From: Saltatorellus ferox
GTDB lineage: Bacteria > Planctomycetota > UBA1135 > GCA-002686595
Assembly: GCA_007751475.1 (NCBI GenBank)
Contig: CP036434.1
Coordinates: 4,965,524-5,029,523 of the forward strand
Length of the DNA: 64,000 nt
Direction of reading: 5' to 3'
Part shown: positions 26,398 through 35,492 of the stretch, piece after piece
How the letters are laid out: the number at the start of each line of letters is the position of its first letter
How positions within the stretch are numbered: position 1 is the stretch's first letter
Notes under the pieces: model-generated
Told to the model about the DNA's origin: nothing
What the model saw: only the letters and a program-made list of their open reading frames with translations
Databases searched by the model: none
Program-made: the position numbers and the translations under genes

Positions 26398-26820
26398 TCA
26401 GTCGCCCATCAGGGCTTCGAGCGCCTCTCGAAGGTCGCCCGGAATCGGTCGAGTCTCCATGGTCGCCGGGTCGTAGCACACGAGAGCGGCTTCCGCCTCG
26501 GCCCAGACGTCACCGTTCTCCGCCCGCACGCGGTAGGCCTGACGGAACGAGGAGCGCCCGACCTCCGTCGTTGACACCTCGACGCGCACGGAATGACCGC
26601 CGCGTCCGGGCCGGACGAACCGCACGTTCGTCTGCGCGAGCAGGAACGGGAAGTTGCCCCCCTCCAGCGCCTCCGTCATGCGACTGAAGCCGAGTCTGGC
26701 TTCCTCGAACAGCGTCATGTAGACGGCGTTGTTGAGCACGCCCTGGCGGTCTTCGTCGGACCAGCGTGTGATCGTCTCGTGGACGAAGTGAGGGAAGTCC
26801 GGGATCTTGGGAGTGTCCAT
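26398..26820 (-). CDS. Hotdog-fold acyl-CoA thioesterase (4HBT/YbgC-like)
   Basis: This 140-residue cytoplasmic protein has the single hotdog fold of 4-hydroxybenzoyl-CoA thioesterase relatives. The motif RWSDEDRQGVLNNAVY (19-34) corresponds to the family R(W/Y)xDxDxxGH(V/I)NNxxY, with the catalytic aspartate kept but glutamine-glycine-valine in place of the usual GH(V/I). The rest, including VRFVRPGR and the C-terminal strands, is normal. It hydrolyses short or aromatic acyl-CoAs in relatives; the substrate here is open. It follows the EamA transporter gene by 21 bases on the same strand and is probably co-transcribed. Confidence 0.85.
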   Translation of the reverse strand: MDTPKIPDFPHFVHETITRWSDEDRQGVLNNAVYMTLFEEARLGFSRMTEALEGGNFPFLLAQTNVRFVRPGRGGHSVRVEVSTTEVGRSSFRQAYRVRAENGDVWAEAEAALVCYDPATMETRPIPGDLREALEALMGD

Positions 26821-26841
26821 GGGATCTCTTGGGGTTTCGGG

Positions 26842-27876
26842 TCAGGTCCCTGAAGGGCAGACGACGGGCCTGGGAGCAGGGCGCTTGATCACGAGCGCCA
26901 TGCCGAGGAAGAGCCCCGACGCAGCGAGTCCGAGGGCGGGCGTGGGCACTTCCTTGAGGAAGATCCAGGCGGACAGCGCGGTGATCACGGGCTGGGCGAA
27001 CACGAAGAACGCGGTGGTCGAGGCTTCGACCCTCGCGAGTGCGTAGGAGTTGAGCGCGTAGGCGAGGATCGTTGGAAACACGATCACGTACGCCAGCGAC
27101 CACCAAGCGGCCGTCGACGCGGTGGCGGGTGCGAGGTCCTGGCCCGCGGCGAAGAGCGGGAGCCAGGGAAGCGAGAGAACGTAGACCCAGGCGACCAGGA
27201 CGAGGGGCGGCATCCGTCGCAGGAGCGGCTTGCTGTACACGAGGTAGAACGCGTAGCAGAGCGCATTGGCGGCCATCAGCAGGTTGCCCAAGGCATGCTC
27301 GGGAGCGAGGTCTCCGCCGCGCGCGACGAAGAGCGGAATGGCACCACCCAGGGCGACGAGAACGCCGAGGGCGCGCCGCGGATGGAACGTCTCCCGGCGA
27401 CCGAGCACCGCGACGCTGTACGCGAAGACCGGGATCAGGCAGATCACGAGTCCCGCGTTCATCGGAGTCGACTTCTGCAGTCCCACGAGGAAGAGTCCCT
27501 GGTTCAGCACGATCCCGAGGAAAGCGAAGCCTGCGAGCGGGCCGAAGTCCCGCAGGGCGGGGATCGCTCGACGCCCGAAGGCCGCGTAGGCCATCGGGAG
27601 CAGCACAAGCGCTCCGACGCCGATCCGCCAGCAGGCGACGGCGAACGGCGAGAAGCCCGCCACGGGATCCATGGCCATTCCGCCCATCACGGGGAACAGC
27701 CCGAAGAAGAGCTGAACGGCGCCGAGCGCCATGAGCCCGCGCCGTAGCTCGGCTCCTTCCGAAGTTCCGGCCGAAAGTCCGGCCGAAGGACCACGGGCTC
27801 CACCCTCCCGGGGAGGAGCCGACCCAGCAGCAGCGGAACCCTGGAGCGGATCGACGGAAGGAAGGCGTCCGGACAT
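26842..27876 (-). CDS. EamA/DMT-family transporter
   Basis: This is a ten-helix drug/metabolite transporter of the EamA family, built from two five-helix repeats. The 344-residue protein has a 45-residue polar N-terminus, then repeat one (about 48-185) with the typical RxxxGALVLLP helix and NQGLFLVGLQ, and repeat two (about 195-330) with ANALCYAFYLVYSKPL and TTAFFVFAQPVITALSAW. Members export amino acids, metabolites or drugs, and the substrate cannot be read here. A TACCCT hexamer lies ten bases before the ATG. The gene is divergent from the Nudix gene and leads a two-gene unit with the thioesterase. Confidence 0.88.
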   Translation of the reverse strand: MSGRLPSVDPLQGSAAAGSAPPREGGARGPSAGLSAGTSEGAELRRGLMALGAVQLFFGLFPVMGGMAMDPVAGFSPFAVACWRIGVGALVLLPMAYAAFGRRAIPALRDFGPLAGFAFLGIVLNQGLFLVGLQKSTPMNAGLVICLIPVFAYSVAVLGRRETFHPRRALGVLVALGGAIPLFVARGGDLAPEHALGNLLMAANALCYAFYLVYSKPLLRRMPPLVLVAWVYVLSLPWLPLFAAGQDLAPATASTAAWWSLAYVIVFPTILAYALNSYALARVEASTTAFFVFAQPVITALSAWIFLKEVPTPALGLAASGLFLGMALVIKRPAPRPVVCPSGT

Positions 27877-27990
27877 GGAGCGAAGAAGGGTAGTGAGAGC
27901 CAGCGCGCCGAGGGCGTGAATTCACCCGCGAAACCACGCCGGGACCGGATTCCTCCGGGCGCGTTCCTGGCAAATGAGAGGGCCGTGATC

Positions 27991-27996
27991 TACCGT
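27991..27996 (+). promoter_or_regulatory. -10 hexamer TACCGT, leaderless start of Nudix gene
   Basis: TACCGT ends six bases before the ATG at 28003. This supports that ATG over an in-frame GTG at 27916 and predicts a leaderless message. Confidence 0.45.
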
Positions 27997-28002
27997 TCTT
28001 CC

Positions 28003-28656
28003 ATGAGCGGCGCACCCGATACAGGCCCCCACCCGGAGACTGGATCCGGCCCAAATTCAGGCCAGGACTCGCTTCCGAAACCCTGGCCGCGACACGGCGC
28101 CCGGGAAGGCGCGAACTACCGCATCTTTCGCTCGCGCTGGGACGACCTCGAGAATCCTCGAACCGGCCAGCGCATGGAGCGCGTGGTCCTGGAAACGCCG
28201 GACTGGGTCAACGTGATCGCTCTGACCAGGGACACCCGCGAGATCGTGATCGTGCGCCAGCACCGCTTCGGCAGCGGCGGCCCGACGATCGAGATCCCCG
28301 GCGGCATGATCGACGCAGGAGAAGACCCCCTGCTCGCGGCCCAGCGTGAGCTTCGCGAGGAGACCGGTTACGTGGCAGACACCTGGACATCGCTCGGTTC
28401 GGTCGCACCGAACCCCGCGTTCCTCGACAACGTCTGCTATCACTTTCTGGCCGAGAACGCCGTGCTCGACGAGGCGCAAGAACTCGACGCCGGGGAAGAC
28501 ATCCTCGTCGCGACGCTGACTGCCGCCGACGCGGTGGCCGCCATCCAGAGCGGAGAGATCTCGCACGCCCTCGTGATCACGGCCATGTCGCGGGCCCTGG
28601 ACCTTCGCCTTCCGAACGTCGACATTCGGCGCGTCGACGGCCGTGAGCGCCCGTGA
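28003..28656 (+). CDS. Nudix hydrolase, ADP-ribose pyrophosphatase-like
   Basis: This 217-residue protein has the Nudix box GGMIDAGEDPLLAAQRELRE followed by ETGYV, which fits Gx5Ex7REUxEExGU with all metal-binding glutamates. The strand before it, VIVRQHRFGSG, resembles ADP-ribose pyrophosphatases, which hydrolyse ADP-ribose and related nucleoside diphosphates. The first 45 residues are low complexity. The start at 28003 is supported by the upstream TACCGT hexamer. The FAD oxidoreductase gene begins just after it, so the two are probably co-transcribed. Confidence 0.87.
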   Translation: MSGAPDTGPHPETGSGPNSGQDSLPKPWPRHGAREGANYRIFRSRWDDLENPRTGQRMERVVLETPDWVNVIALTRDTREIVIVRQHRFGSGGPTIEIPGGMIDAGEDPLLAAQRELREETGYVADTWTSLGSVAPNPAFLDNVCYHFLAENAVLDEAQELDAGEDILVATLTAADAVAAIQSGEISHALVITAMSRALDLRLPNVDIRRVDGRERP

Positions 28657-28672
28657 CGGCGGGCAGGCAAGC

Positions 28673-29851
28673 GTGAAACGCGTGGAAGAGATCGTGATCC
28701 TGGGCGGAGGGATTGGCGGGCTGGTGGCCGCTTTCTTCCTCGGCGCAGAGAAGGGCGCTCGAGTGACCCTGGTCGAGCGCGAGCCCCGGCACGACGAGCA
28801 CTCGTCCGGTCGAAGCGCGGAGATTCTTCGGACGGCCATCGACGACCCCGTCACCGAGGCACTTGGCCTTCGGACGGCGGCTCTCCTTCGAGCGCCCTCC
28901 GAGATCGGTCTCGAGTGCTGCGGCCCTCTCGTCGATGATCGAGGACTCATCGTCCTCACCGGCTCCGGCGAAGAGCCCCGCATCGATGCACCTTGGATCC
29001 AGCGGCACGTGGACGGTGGCGCCGCGCGCGCCATGGCGCCGGAGGAGCTGCGCGAAGCGGCGCCTCACTTCTCTCCTGTCGGTCACCAGGCGTGGTGGCT
29101 TCCCGGCGGTGGGCACATCGAAGTCGAGCGCCTCATGGCTTCACTGGCCCGTGGCGCGATGGCGCGCGGCGTTCGGTTCCTTCGATCGACAGGTGACGCG
29201 CGGCCCCAGCTCGAGGGCGGGCGCATCCTGGGCGTCGAGTTTCGGGAGACGCTCCTCCCGTGCGATTCGCTCGTCGTCGCAGCCGGTGCGTGGTCCGGAC
29301 CGATCGGCCGACAGATCGGCGCGCCGCTCCCGCTTCGAACCACACGTCGTCACATGTGGGTGACGGGCGCCGGTGCCAGCGCGAACCCGAACGCGCCGAT
29401 CGTCTGGGACGACCTGGCCGGGTTCTACGCGCGGCCGGAAAGATCGACGAACGCGACCGGCTGGGCCTTCTCGACGACGGACCTCGAGCACTTCGAGCTG
29501 AGGGGCGGCGATGCGCCTTTCGCGCGTGCGGAGATGTACGCCGTCGAGGAAGCGGAACGCGTCGCCGCCCTCGCCGCCGCTCGCACCCGACTCCCGCTCT
29601 CCAGCGGTGACCTCGTGCGATCCTGGCGAGGCTTCCGCGATCTCACGCCGGATGATCGACCCGTGCTGGGACCGGACGGGCGGGTGCCAGGCCTCCACTG
29701 GTGTGCGGGGCTCGGCGGCCATGGAATGACCGTCTCCCTGGCAGCGGGCCAGGTCGTCGCAGACTCGATCATGGGACGGGCTCACCCGCTATCCACTTCG
29801 TGTTCCCCGGGCCGCTTCGAAGAACCAGGCCGTCAGCCAGCCGGGCGATGA
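28673..29851 (+). CDS. FAD-dependent oxidoreductase (DAO family)
   Basis: The protein of about 392 residues is a D-amino-acid-oxidase-like flavoprotein. The dinucleotide-binding motif ILGGGIGGLVAAFFL is at the N-terminus with the acidic end of the second strand VEREP. The C-terminal FAD segment WCAGLGGHGMTVSLAAG is also typical of the DAO family, which oxidises amine or hydroxy-acid substrates. The substrate is not evident. A GTG at 28673 follows a purine-rich stretch and is used as the start; a GTG at 28643 would overlap the Nudix gene by 14 bases. The stop overlaps the start of the DUF456 gene as ATGA. Confidence 0.86.
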   Translation: MKRVEEIVILGGGIGGLVAAFFLGAEKGARVTLVEREPRHDEHSSGRSAEILRTAIDDPVTEALGLRTAALLRAPSEIGLECCGPLVDDRGLIVLTGSGEEPRIDAPWIQRHVDGGAARAMAPEELREAAPHFSPVGHQAWWLPGGGHIEVERLMASLARGAMARGVRFLRSTGDARPQLEGGRILGVEFRETLLPCDSLVVAAGAWSGPIGRQIGAPLPLRTTRRHMWVTGAGASANPNAPIVWDDLAGFYARPERSTNATGWAFSTTDLEHFELRGGDAPFARAEMYAVEEAERVAALAAARTRLPLSSGDLVRSWRGFRDLTPDDRPVLGPDGRVPGLHWCAGLGGHGMTVSLAAGQVVADSIMGRAHPLSTSCSPGRFEEPGRQPAGR

Positions 29852-30363
29852 CGCTTCCAACCGAACTGCTGGCCCAGATCGGTGTCGCCGCCGCGGCCGT
29901 CCTCGCGCCTCCACTCGCGCTGCTCGGGCTTCCGGGAATGTGGCTCGCGCTCGGCGTCGCAGGCGCCGCGGAGTACTGGACCGAGGCGCGGCTCTTCTCG
30001 ACGCAGACGATGATCGGCTGCCTCGTGCTCGCCTGCCTCGGAGAGATCTGGGAATTCACCGCTTCCTCGGTCCGCGCCAGGCGAGCCGGCGCGGGCAGGC
30101 GCGGGTCGATCGGCGCGCTGCTCGGCGGAATGGGCGGTGCGATCGTGGGTTCGTTCATCGTTCCCGTGATCGGGACGCTGATCGGCGGCGGCATCGGTGC
30201 GCTCGCGGCTTCCGCGTTCCTGGAGCGGCGCGGCGGGAGGCCCCTCGGCGACGCGCTTCGGATCGGCAAGGCGGCGGCCGCGGGTCAGATGATCGGAGTG
30301 ATCGGCAAGCTGATGATCGCCTGCGTCCTCGCCGCCTGGCTGGCGATCGCCGTCTTCGCCTGA
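29848..30363 (+). CDS. DUF456 family membrane protein
   Basis: This 171-residue protein has four hydrophobic segments and the glycine-rich region GALLGGMGGAIVGSFIVPVIG that characterises DUF456. The segment before it, EIWEFTASSVRARRAG, also matches the family, whose function is unknown. The ATG at 29848 overlaps the flavoprotein stop as ATGA, so this is the last gene of a Nudix-DAO-DUF456 unit. A longer frame from 29701 would only add residues that overlap the flavoprotein gene. Confidence 0.78.
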   Translation: MTLPTELLAQIGVAAAAVLAPPLALLGLPGMWLALGVAGAAEYWTEARLFSTQTMIGCLVLACLGEIWEFTASSVRARRAGAGRRGSIGALLGGMGGAIVGSFIVPVIGTLIGGGIGALAASAFLERRGGRPLGDALRIGKAAAAGQMIGVIGKLMIACVLAAWLAIAVFA

Positions 30364-30374
30364 AGCGATAAGAG

Positions 30375-30402
30375 CCCCTACGCGCCCGAAGGGCGCATGG
30401 GG
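30375..30402 (+). terminator. GC-rich hairpin after the DUF456 gene
   Basis: GCGCCC-GAA-GGGCGC is extended by outer CCCC/GGGG pairs with a small internal bulge, 11 bases after the DUF456 stop. No T-run follows, so termination is plausible but not certain. The next frame's first ATG (30397) lies inside this hairpin, which argues that the true start of that gene is downstream. Confidence 0.5.
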
Positions 30403-30440
30403 ATTCGCCAAACGGGGCATGCAGGTCCAGGAGGAACCTC

Positions 30441-30446
30441 TATCCT
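30441..30446 (+). promoter_or_regulatory. -10 hexamer TATCCT before the DUF1549/1553 gene
   Basis: TATCCT ends seven bases before the GTG at 30454, the arrangement expected for a leaderless message and the reason that GTG is chosen. Confidence 0.45.
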
Positions 30447-30453
30447 GGCGGAA

Positions 30454-33400
30454 GTGAGCCGATCGTCCCCGTCACGCCCCTGGAGCCTGCTCCTCACCGT
30501 GTTCGTCGCTTCGGCCGTCGTGGCGGACTCGCTGGGCCAGGACCCGCTGGGGCAGGACGCGCTCGAGCACTTCGAGAACCACGTCCGCCCCGTCTTCGTG
30601 GAGCACTGCGTGAAGTGCCACGGCGGCGAGACGCCCAAGGGCGGGCTGAGTCTCGACACGGCGATAGGGATCCGCCGCGGAGCCATGGGCGTGCCGATCG
30701 TTCTCGCCGGCGACGTCGACGCCAGTCCGCTGATCGAGGCCATCCGCCACGACGACCCGCTCTTCGCCATGCCGCCGTCGGGCAAGCTTCCGGACGACGC
30801 CATCGCCGCGCTCGAGCGCTGGGTCGAGATGGGCGCCGTCTTCCCCGACGACCACCAGGTGGAAGCCAGCGACCTCGTTCCGTGGAACCTCGTTCCACCC
30901 GCCGAGCTGCCCGCAGCCATTCTCGAACGCGCCGACTCCGAAGGCAACGGAGCACAGCGCGACTGGATCGACGTGGCGCTGGAGGCTCGACTCGAAGCCG
31001 CCGGCATCGAACCGTCCCCGCCGGCGTCGAAGGAGAGCTGGCTGCGCCGCGTCACGTTCGACCTTTCGGGCCTTCCCCCCACGCCCGAGGAATGGCGCGC
31101 CTACATGGCCACCGACGGCGACCGCGCGTCCCGTGCCGCGGTGGTCGACCGACTCCTGGCTTCGCCCGCCCACGCGGAACGCTGGGCGCGCCGCTGGCTC
31201 GACCTCGTCCGGTACGCCGAGAGCCGCGCACACGAGTTCGACTACTCCATCCCGAACGCGTTCCAGTACCGCGACTACGTGATTCGAGCCTTCGAGGCCG
31301 ACGTCCCCTACGATCGATTCATCACCGAGCTCCTGGCGGGGGACCTCGTCACGGAGCCGCGTCTGGATCCGACCGGAGCGTTCGATGAATCCATCCTCGG
31401 CACCGGCGCCTGGTTCCTCGGGGAAGCGGTGCACTCGCCGGTCGAGCTACGCGCAGACCAATGCGGCCGGATCGCACACCAGGTCGAGGTGCTCTCGAAG
31501 TCGGTGCTCGCCATGGGCGTCGCGTGCGCTCGATGCCACGACCACAAGTTCGACCCGATCAGCGCCGAGGACTACCACGCGTTCGCGGGCTTTGCCCTCT
31601 CGACGGGCGCACGCCAGATGCGCTTCGAAACGGATCGGCAGAATCGCGCCCTGGCGAGCGAGCTCCACGCCTTCCTGGAGGAGATCCAGCCACGGTCGAC
31701 GGCCGCCGTCGCGAGCGCACTGGAAGCGGAGGCAGAGGGGCTCGCCACGCTGCTCGTTCGACAGGCGGGTGCGGTCGAAAATGGGGCCCTGGACAGGCGC
31801 GAGCTGACGTGGAGCGAGCTGCTGCGCCGCGACACGGAAGGCGCTGCGGGCTCCCCGGTCACATGGTTCCTCGACCCACCGACGCTTGAGCCGGATTCGG
31901 AGGGCCAGGGGGCAAGCCCCCCCTTCGTCCGCACGCTCGTCGACTTCGGCCAGCTCGAGGAGCACCGCTGGATCACGAACGGCCCGGGTTTCGGGCCGGG
32001 CCCGCTGGCCCCGGGCGCCATCGTTCTGGACCTCGAGGACGACGATCGCGCAGGAGCGGGCGCCACCGCGGGAGCGGTCGCGGTGGTCCGCTCGATCGTT
32101 CGCGAGGGCAGCGCCGTTGCCCACCCCCTTTGGAACGGCCTGCAGCTGCGATCGGACGCGATGGGTTCCAGCGGCGGCAGCATGGACTGGCAGCAGGCCG
32201 GGCGCACGATCCTCTCGCCGACCTTCGAGAGCGAGCACGGGCGCGTCGCCTATCTGGTGCGCGGCCAGGCACGCGTGCTGATGGTCGTGGACGGGTACAG
32301 GATGGTCGCGGGCCCCCTGCATGCGGGGGTGATCGCGAGCATCGACACCGGGGATGGCTGGGCCTGGATCGAGCAGAACGTGCCGACGGCGGCCGGTCAG
32401 CGGGCGCATCTGGAGTGGACGGCCCAGGGCGATGAAGCCTTCGAGATCGTGCGTCTGGTCGACCTCGCGCCGGAGGGTCCGTTGCCCGTGCTGGCCGCAG
32501 AGCAGGACTGGTGGAGCGACGCGGCGGCGTCCGGCGACCTGGACTGGAGCACTCCTGAGGCACGGGCTGACTGGCTGGAGAACGCCGTCCGCGACGCGTC
32601 TCGGCTCGTGCGCAGCGGCGGCGTCCCGGGGCGCTCGCTCAGCGACGGCGAGCGAGCCATGCTGCTGAACCTCGCCGACGATCTGGTCCGACACCATCCG
32701 CTGGTCCGCGACCGCATCGCGGACGCGCTCGGGGGCGAGGCTGTCCGGATCGCCGACCTGCGCGATCGGCGCGCGCTGGTCTCGGGCCTCGCTCCCGCCG
32801 CCATCGACCTCGATGGCCGCGATGAACGGGTGCTGCAGCGAGGCGACTGGCGAGCCCCCGGAGCGGCCGCACCACGCCGCGCTCCCTCCGCGCTGCGCAC
32901 GTCCGAGGAACCTCTCAGCGTGGACGGCGAGGGCAGCGGACGTCTGGAGTTCGCGCGGGCGCTGCTCGAAAGCCCCTCGAAGACGCTGCAGCGCGTATGG
33001 GTCAATCGGCTCTGGCAGGCCCTGTTCACCGTCGGACTCGTCTCGACGCCGGACGATTTCGGCGCGATGGGCAGCAAGCCTTCCCACCCGGAGATCCTCG
33101 ATCAACTCGCCCTGGACTTCGAACGCGATGGCTGGTCGACGCGACGGATCCTGCGCCGGCTCGCCCTCTCGGAGGCGTACGCGCGAAGCACGGACCCATC
33201 CGAGACGTGCCGCGAGAGGGACCCCGAGAACGTGCTCCTTTCGAGAATGCACGTCCGGCGGCTCGAGGCCGAGGAGATCCGCGACGGAATGCTCGCCGCG
33301 AGCGAAGAGCTCGATCCCGCGCGCTTCGGCCCATCGATTCCCGTTCATCTCTCGGACTTCATGTCGGGCCGCGGCCGCCCGAGGGAATCCGGTCCACTCG

Positions 33401-33804
33401 ATGGCGCGAGACGGCGCTCGATCTACCTCGAGATCCGCCGCAACTTCCCGAATCCGTTCCTCACGGCCTTCGACTGGCCCACGCCCGCCACGTGCCGCGG
33501 AAGGCGCAGCAGCTCGAACGTTCCGGCCCAGGCGCTCGCGCTACTCAATGACCCTTTCGTGGAGGACCGCGCCAGGTACCTCGGCGAAGGCTTCGTCAAG
33601 GACCAGGGGGATGCGGCGGCGGAGCCGCCGGAAGAGACGCCGCGATTGGAGACGCTCTGGATCCGTGTGCTAGGACGCAGGCCCGACGGGGGCGAGCGCG
33701 AGAGCGCCTTGGCCTATCTCGACGCGTCGAGTGACGCGCGAGAAGCGTGGGTCGACCTCGCCCACGTTCTCTTCAACGTCAAGGACTTCCTCTTCCTCCG
33801 GTAG
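30454..33804 (+). CDS. Planctomycete cytochrome C-type DUF1549/DUF1553 protein
   Basis: This is a large exported protein of the planctomycete family with domains PSCyt1, PSCyt2 (DUF1549) and PSD1 (DUF1553). After a signal peptide of about 25 residues, a haem-binding motif CVKCHG (52-57) sits in a short cytochrome c domain with MPPSGKLP as the likely methionine region. DUF1549 follows with WLRRVTFDLSGLPPTPEEW, a further CARCHDHKFDPI motif, and DUF1553 near the C-terminus with VWVNRLWQALF and MHVRRLEAEEIRDGM. It pairs with the DUF1501 gene only seven bases downstream, as is usual in Planctomycetota, where such pairs are linked to exported polysaccharide or sulfated-polymer use. The exact reaction is unknown. 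A longer frame from 30397 lies in a hairpin and is less likely. Confidence 0.92.
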   Translation: MSRSSPSRPWSLLLTVFVASAVVADSLGQDPLGQDALEHFENHVRPVFVEHCVKCHGGETPKGGLSLDTAIGIRRGAMGVPIVLAGDVDASPLIEAIRHDDPLFAMPPSGKLPDDAIAALERWVEMGAVFPDDHQVEASDLVPWNLVPPAELPAAILERADSEGNGAQRDWIDVALEARLEAAGIEPSPPASKESWLRRVTFDLSGLPPTPEEWRAYMATDGDRASRAAVVDRLLASPAHAERWARRWLDLVRYAESRAHEFDYSIPNAFQYRDYVIRAFEADVPYDRFITELLAGDLVTEPRLDPTGAFDESILGTGAWFLGEAVHSPVELRADQCGRIAHQVEVLSKSVLAMGVACARCHDHKFDPISAEDYHAFAGFALSTGARQMRFETDRQNRALASELHAFLEEIQPRSTAAVASALEAEAEGLATLLVRQAGAVENGALDRRELTWSELLRRDTEGAAGSPVTWFLDPPTLEPDSEGQGASPPFVRTLVDFGQLEEHRWITNGPGFGPGPLAPGAIVLDLEDDDRAGAGATAGAVAVVRSIVREGSAVAHPLWNGLQLRSDAMGSSGGSMDWQQAGRTILSPTFESEHGRVAYLVRGQARVLMVVDGYRMVAGPLHAGVIASIDTGDGWAWIEQNVPTAAGQRAHLEWTAQGDEAFEIVRLVDLAPEGPLPVLAAEQDWWSDAAASGDLDWSTPEARADWLENAVRDASRLVRSGGVPGRSLSDGERAMLLNLADDLVRHHPLVRDRIADALGGEAVRIADLRDRRALVSGLAPAAIDLDGRDERVLQRGDWRAPGAAAPRRAPSALRTSEEPLSVDGEGSGRLEFARALLESPSKTLQRVWVNRLWQALFTVGLVSTPDDFGAMGSKPSHPEILDQLALDFERDGWSTRRILRRLALSEAYARSTDPSETCRERDPENVLLSRMHVRRLEAEEIRDGMLAASEELDPARFGPSIPVHLSDFMSGRGRPRESGPLDGARRRSIYLEIRRNFPNPFLTAFDWPTPATCRGRRSSSNVPAQALALLNDPFVEDRARYLGEGFVKDQGDAAAEPPEETPRLETLWIRVLGRRPDGGERESALAYLDASSDAREAWVDLAHVLFNVKDFLFLR

Positions 33805-33811
33805 GCACCCC

Positions 33812-35272
33812 ATGGAGCCGAACAAGAACCCACGTCGGCCTGCTTCGAGGCGCGAGTTTCTGATCCGCTCCGCGGGCGGCTTCGGCGCGGTGGCCGCCGC
33901 GGTACTCTGGCCTGAACTCGCGGGCGCAAGCTCGCGCGCAGCCACCCGAACCGAACATCCTCTCACGCCGAAGCCGCCCCACTTCAAGGCGCGCGCCACG
34001 AACGTCATCTTCCTCTACATGGACGGCGGCCCCGGCCAGATGGACACGTTCGATCCCAAGCCCGAACTCGAGCGCTGGGTGGACCGACCGCTTCCGATCG
34101 ACGCACCCGCGACGCAGTTCAATGACATCGGCACGGTGATGCCGTCTCCCTGGAAGTTCCGACCGGGTGGGAACAGCGGCCTTCCGATCTCGGATCTCTT
34201 CCCGAAGCTTCGGGAGCAGGCGGACAAGCTCTGCGTCATCCGCTCGATGACCTCGAAGTTCCCCGAGCACACGGCGGCGAACTACTTCCTTCACACGGGG
34301 CACAACCCCGCGGGAAGACCGTCAATGGGCGCCTGGTGCAGCTACGGACTGGGATCGATGGCGGATGATCTTCCGGGCTACGTGATCGTCGACGGCGGAC
34401 TGATGCCTCCCGGCGGCATCGAGTGCTACGGCTCAGGATTCCTCAGCCCTTCGTTCCAGGGATCGATCTTCCGGGGCCAGGGAAGCCCCGTCGCTCACGC
34501 CCGGGGACGGCACACGGGAACGGAGCGCGAGGCCCTGCGTCGCCGCCTCCTGGAGACGCTCGAACCGTCCTCCGACCAGGGATTGGATCCGGCCATCGAG
34601 GCGGCACTCGACAACTACGAGCTCGGCTTCAAGATGCAGGCAGCCGTACCGGAACTCGGGAAGCTCTCCGGCGAGAGCGACGCCACCAGGACCCTCTACG
34701 GCCTCGATTCCGAATTCGAGGCGACGCGCTCGTTCGGGCGTCAGTGCCTGCTCGCGCGGCGCCTGATCGAGAAGGGCGTGCGGTTCGTTCAGGTCCCGAT
34801 GGTCGACGTCGGGTACGACCGGTGGGACCAGCACAAGGACCTGATCAAGGGACACACCGACAACGCGCGGGCCGTGGACGAGCCCATCGCCGGGCTACTC
34901 GCCGACCTGGAGAGCCGCGGGCTCCTCGAGACCACGCTCGTCGTCTTCGCAGGGGAGTTCGGGCGGACGCCGATGGCGCAGGGCCGCAACGAAGCCCCGG
35001 AGGGCCAGCCGGACTCGCGCGGCCGAGACCACAACCCCCACGGGTTCTCCGTCTGGATGGCGGGCGGCGGCGTGAAGGGTGGGATGGCCCACGGATCGAC
35101 CGATGAGTTCGGCTACTTCGCCATCGAAGATCCGCTGGAGATCCACGACCTCCACGCGACGATGCTCCATCTCCTGGGCCTCGATCACACGAAGTTGACC
35201 TACCGATTCGATGGACGCGAGATGCGCCTGACGGACGTCCACGGCCGGGTGATCCACCCCGCGATTGCATAG
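33812..35272 (+). CDS. DUF1501 protein, Tat-exported
   Basis: This 486-residue protein is the usual partner of DUF1549/DUF1553 proteins. A twin-arginine signal, SRREFLIRSAGG, leads the N-terminus, so it is exported folded. The body has the alkaline-phosphatase/sulfatase-like fold of DUF1501, with MDGGPGQMDTFDPK near the start, FPEHTAANYFLHTGHNP, FAGEFGRTP, and GRDHNPHGFS near the end, which contain conserved metal-ligand-like Asp and His residues. The ATG at 33812 is the first one after the stop of the previous gene. The two are a bicistronic unit. Function is not experimentally known. Confidence 0.92.
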   Translation: MEPNKNPRRPASRREFLIRSAGGFGAVAAAVLWPELAGASSRAATRTEHPLTPKPPHFKARATNVIFLYMDGGPGQMDTFDPKPELERWVDRPLPIDAPATQFNDIGTVMPSPWKFRPGGNSGLPISDLFPKLREQADKLCVIRSMTSKFPEHTAANYFLHTGHNPAGRPSMGAWCSYGLGSMADDLPGYVIVDGGLMPPGGIECYGSGFLSPSFQGSIFRGQGSPVAHARGRHTGTEREALRRRLLETLEPSSDQGLDPAIEAALDNYELGFKMQAAVPELGKLSGESDATRTLYGLDSEFEATRSFGRQCLLARRLIEKGVRFVQVPMVDVGYDRWDQHKDLIKGHTDNARAVDEPIAGLLADLESRGLLETTLVVFAGEFGRTPMAQGRNEAPEGQPDSRGRDHNPHGFSVWMAGGGVKGGMAHGSTDEFGYFAIEDPLEIHDLHATMLHLLGLDHTKLTYRFDGREMRLTDVHGRVIHPAIA

Positions 35273-35492
35273 TCGAAACGTCGACCCCTGGCGCTTTGGG
35301 CGATTTCATTGGCAAAAAAGCGGGTCCAGGTCACCCTTGAAGCCGGATTCGCGAAAATCTGGGCTTCCCATCGAAAGATCGGAGGCCAAACGCGCGAATA
35401 GCCCTTCGGCTTCCACTAGAAGTTGCCCGACCCGATCAGCCGGACCGAACCTGACGGGCCCATCCGATCCTCGCCCCCCATTTTTCTTACCG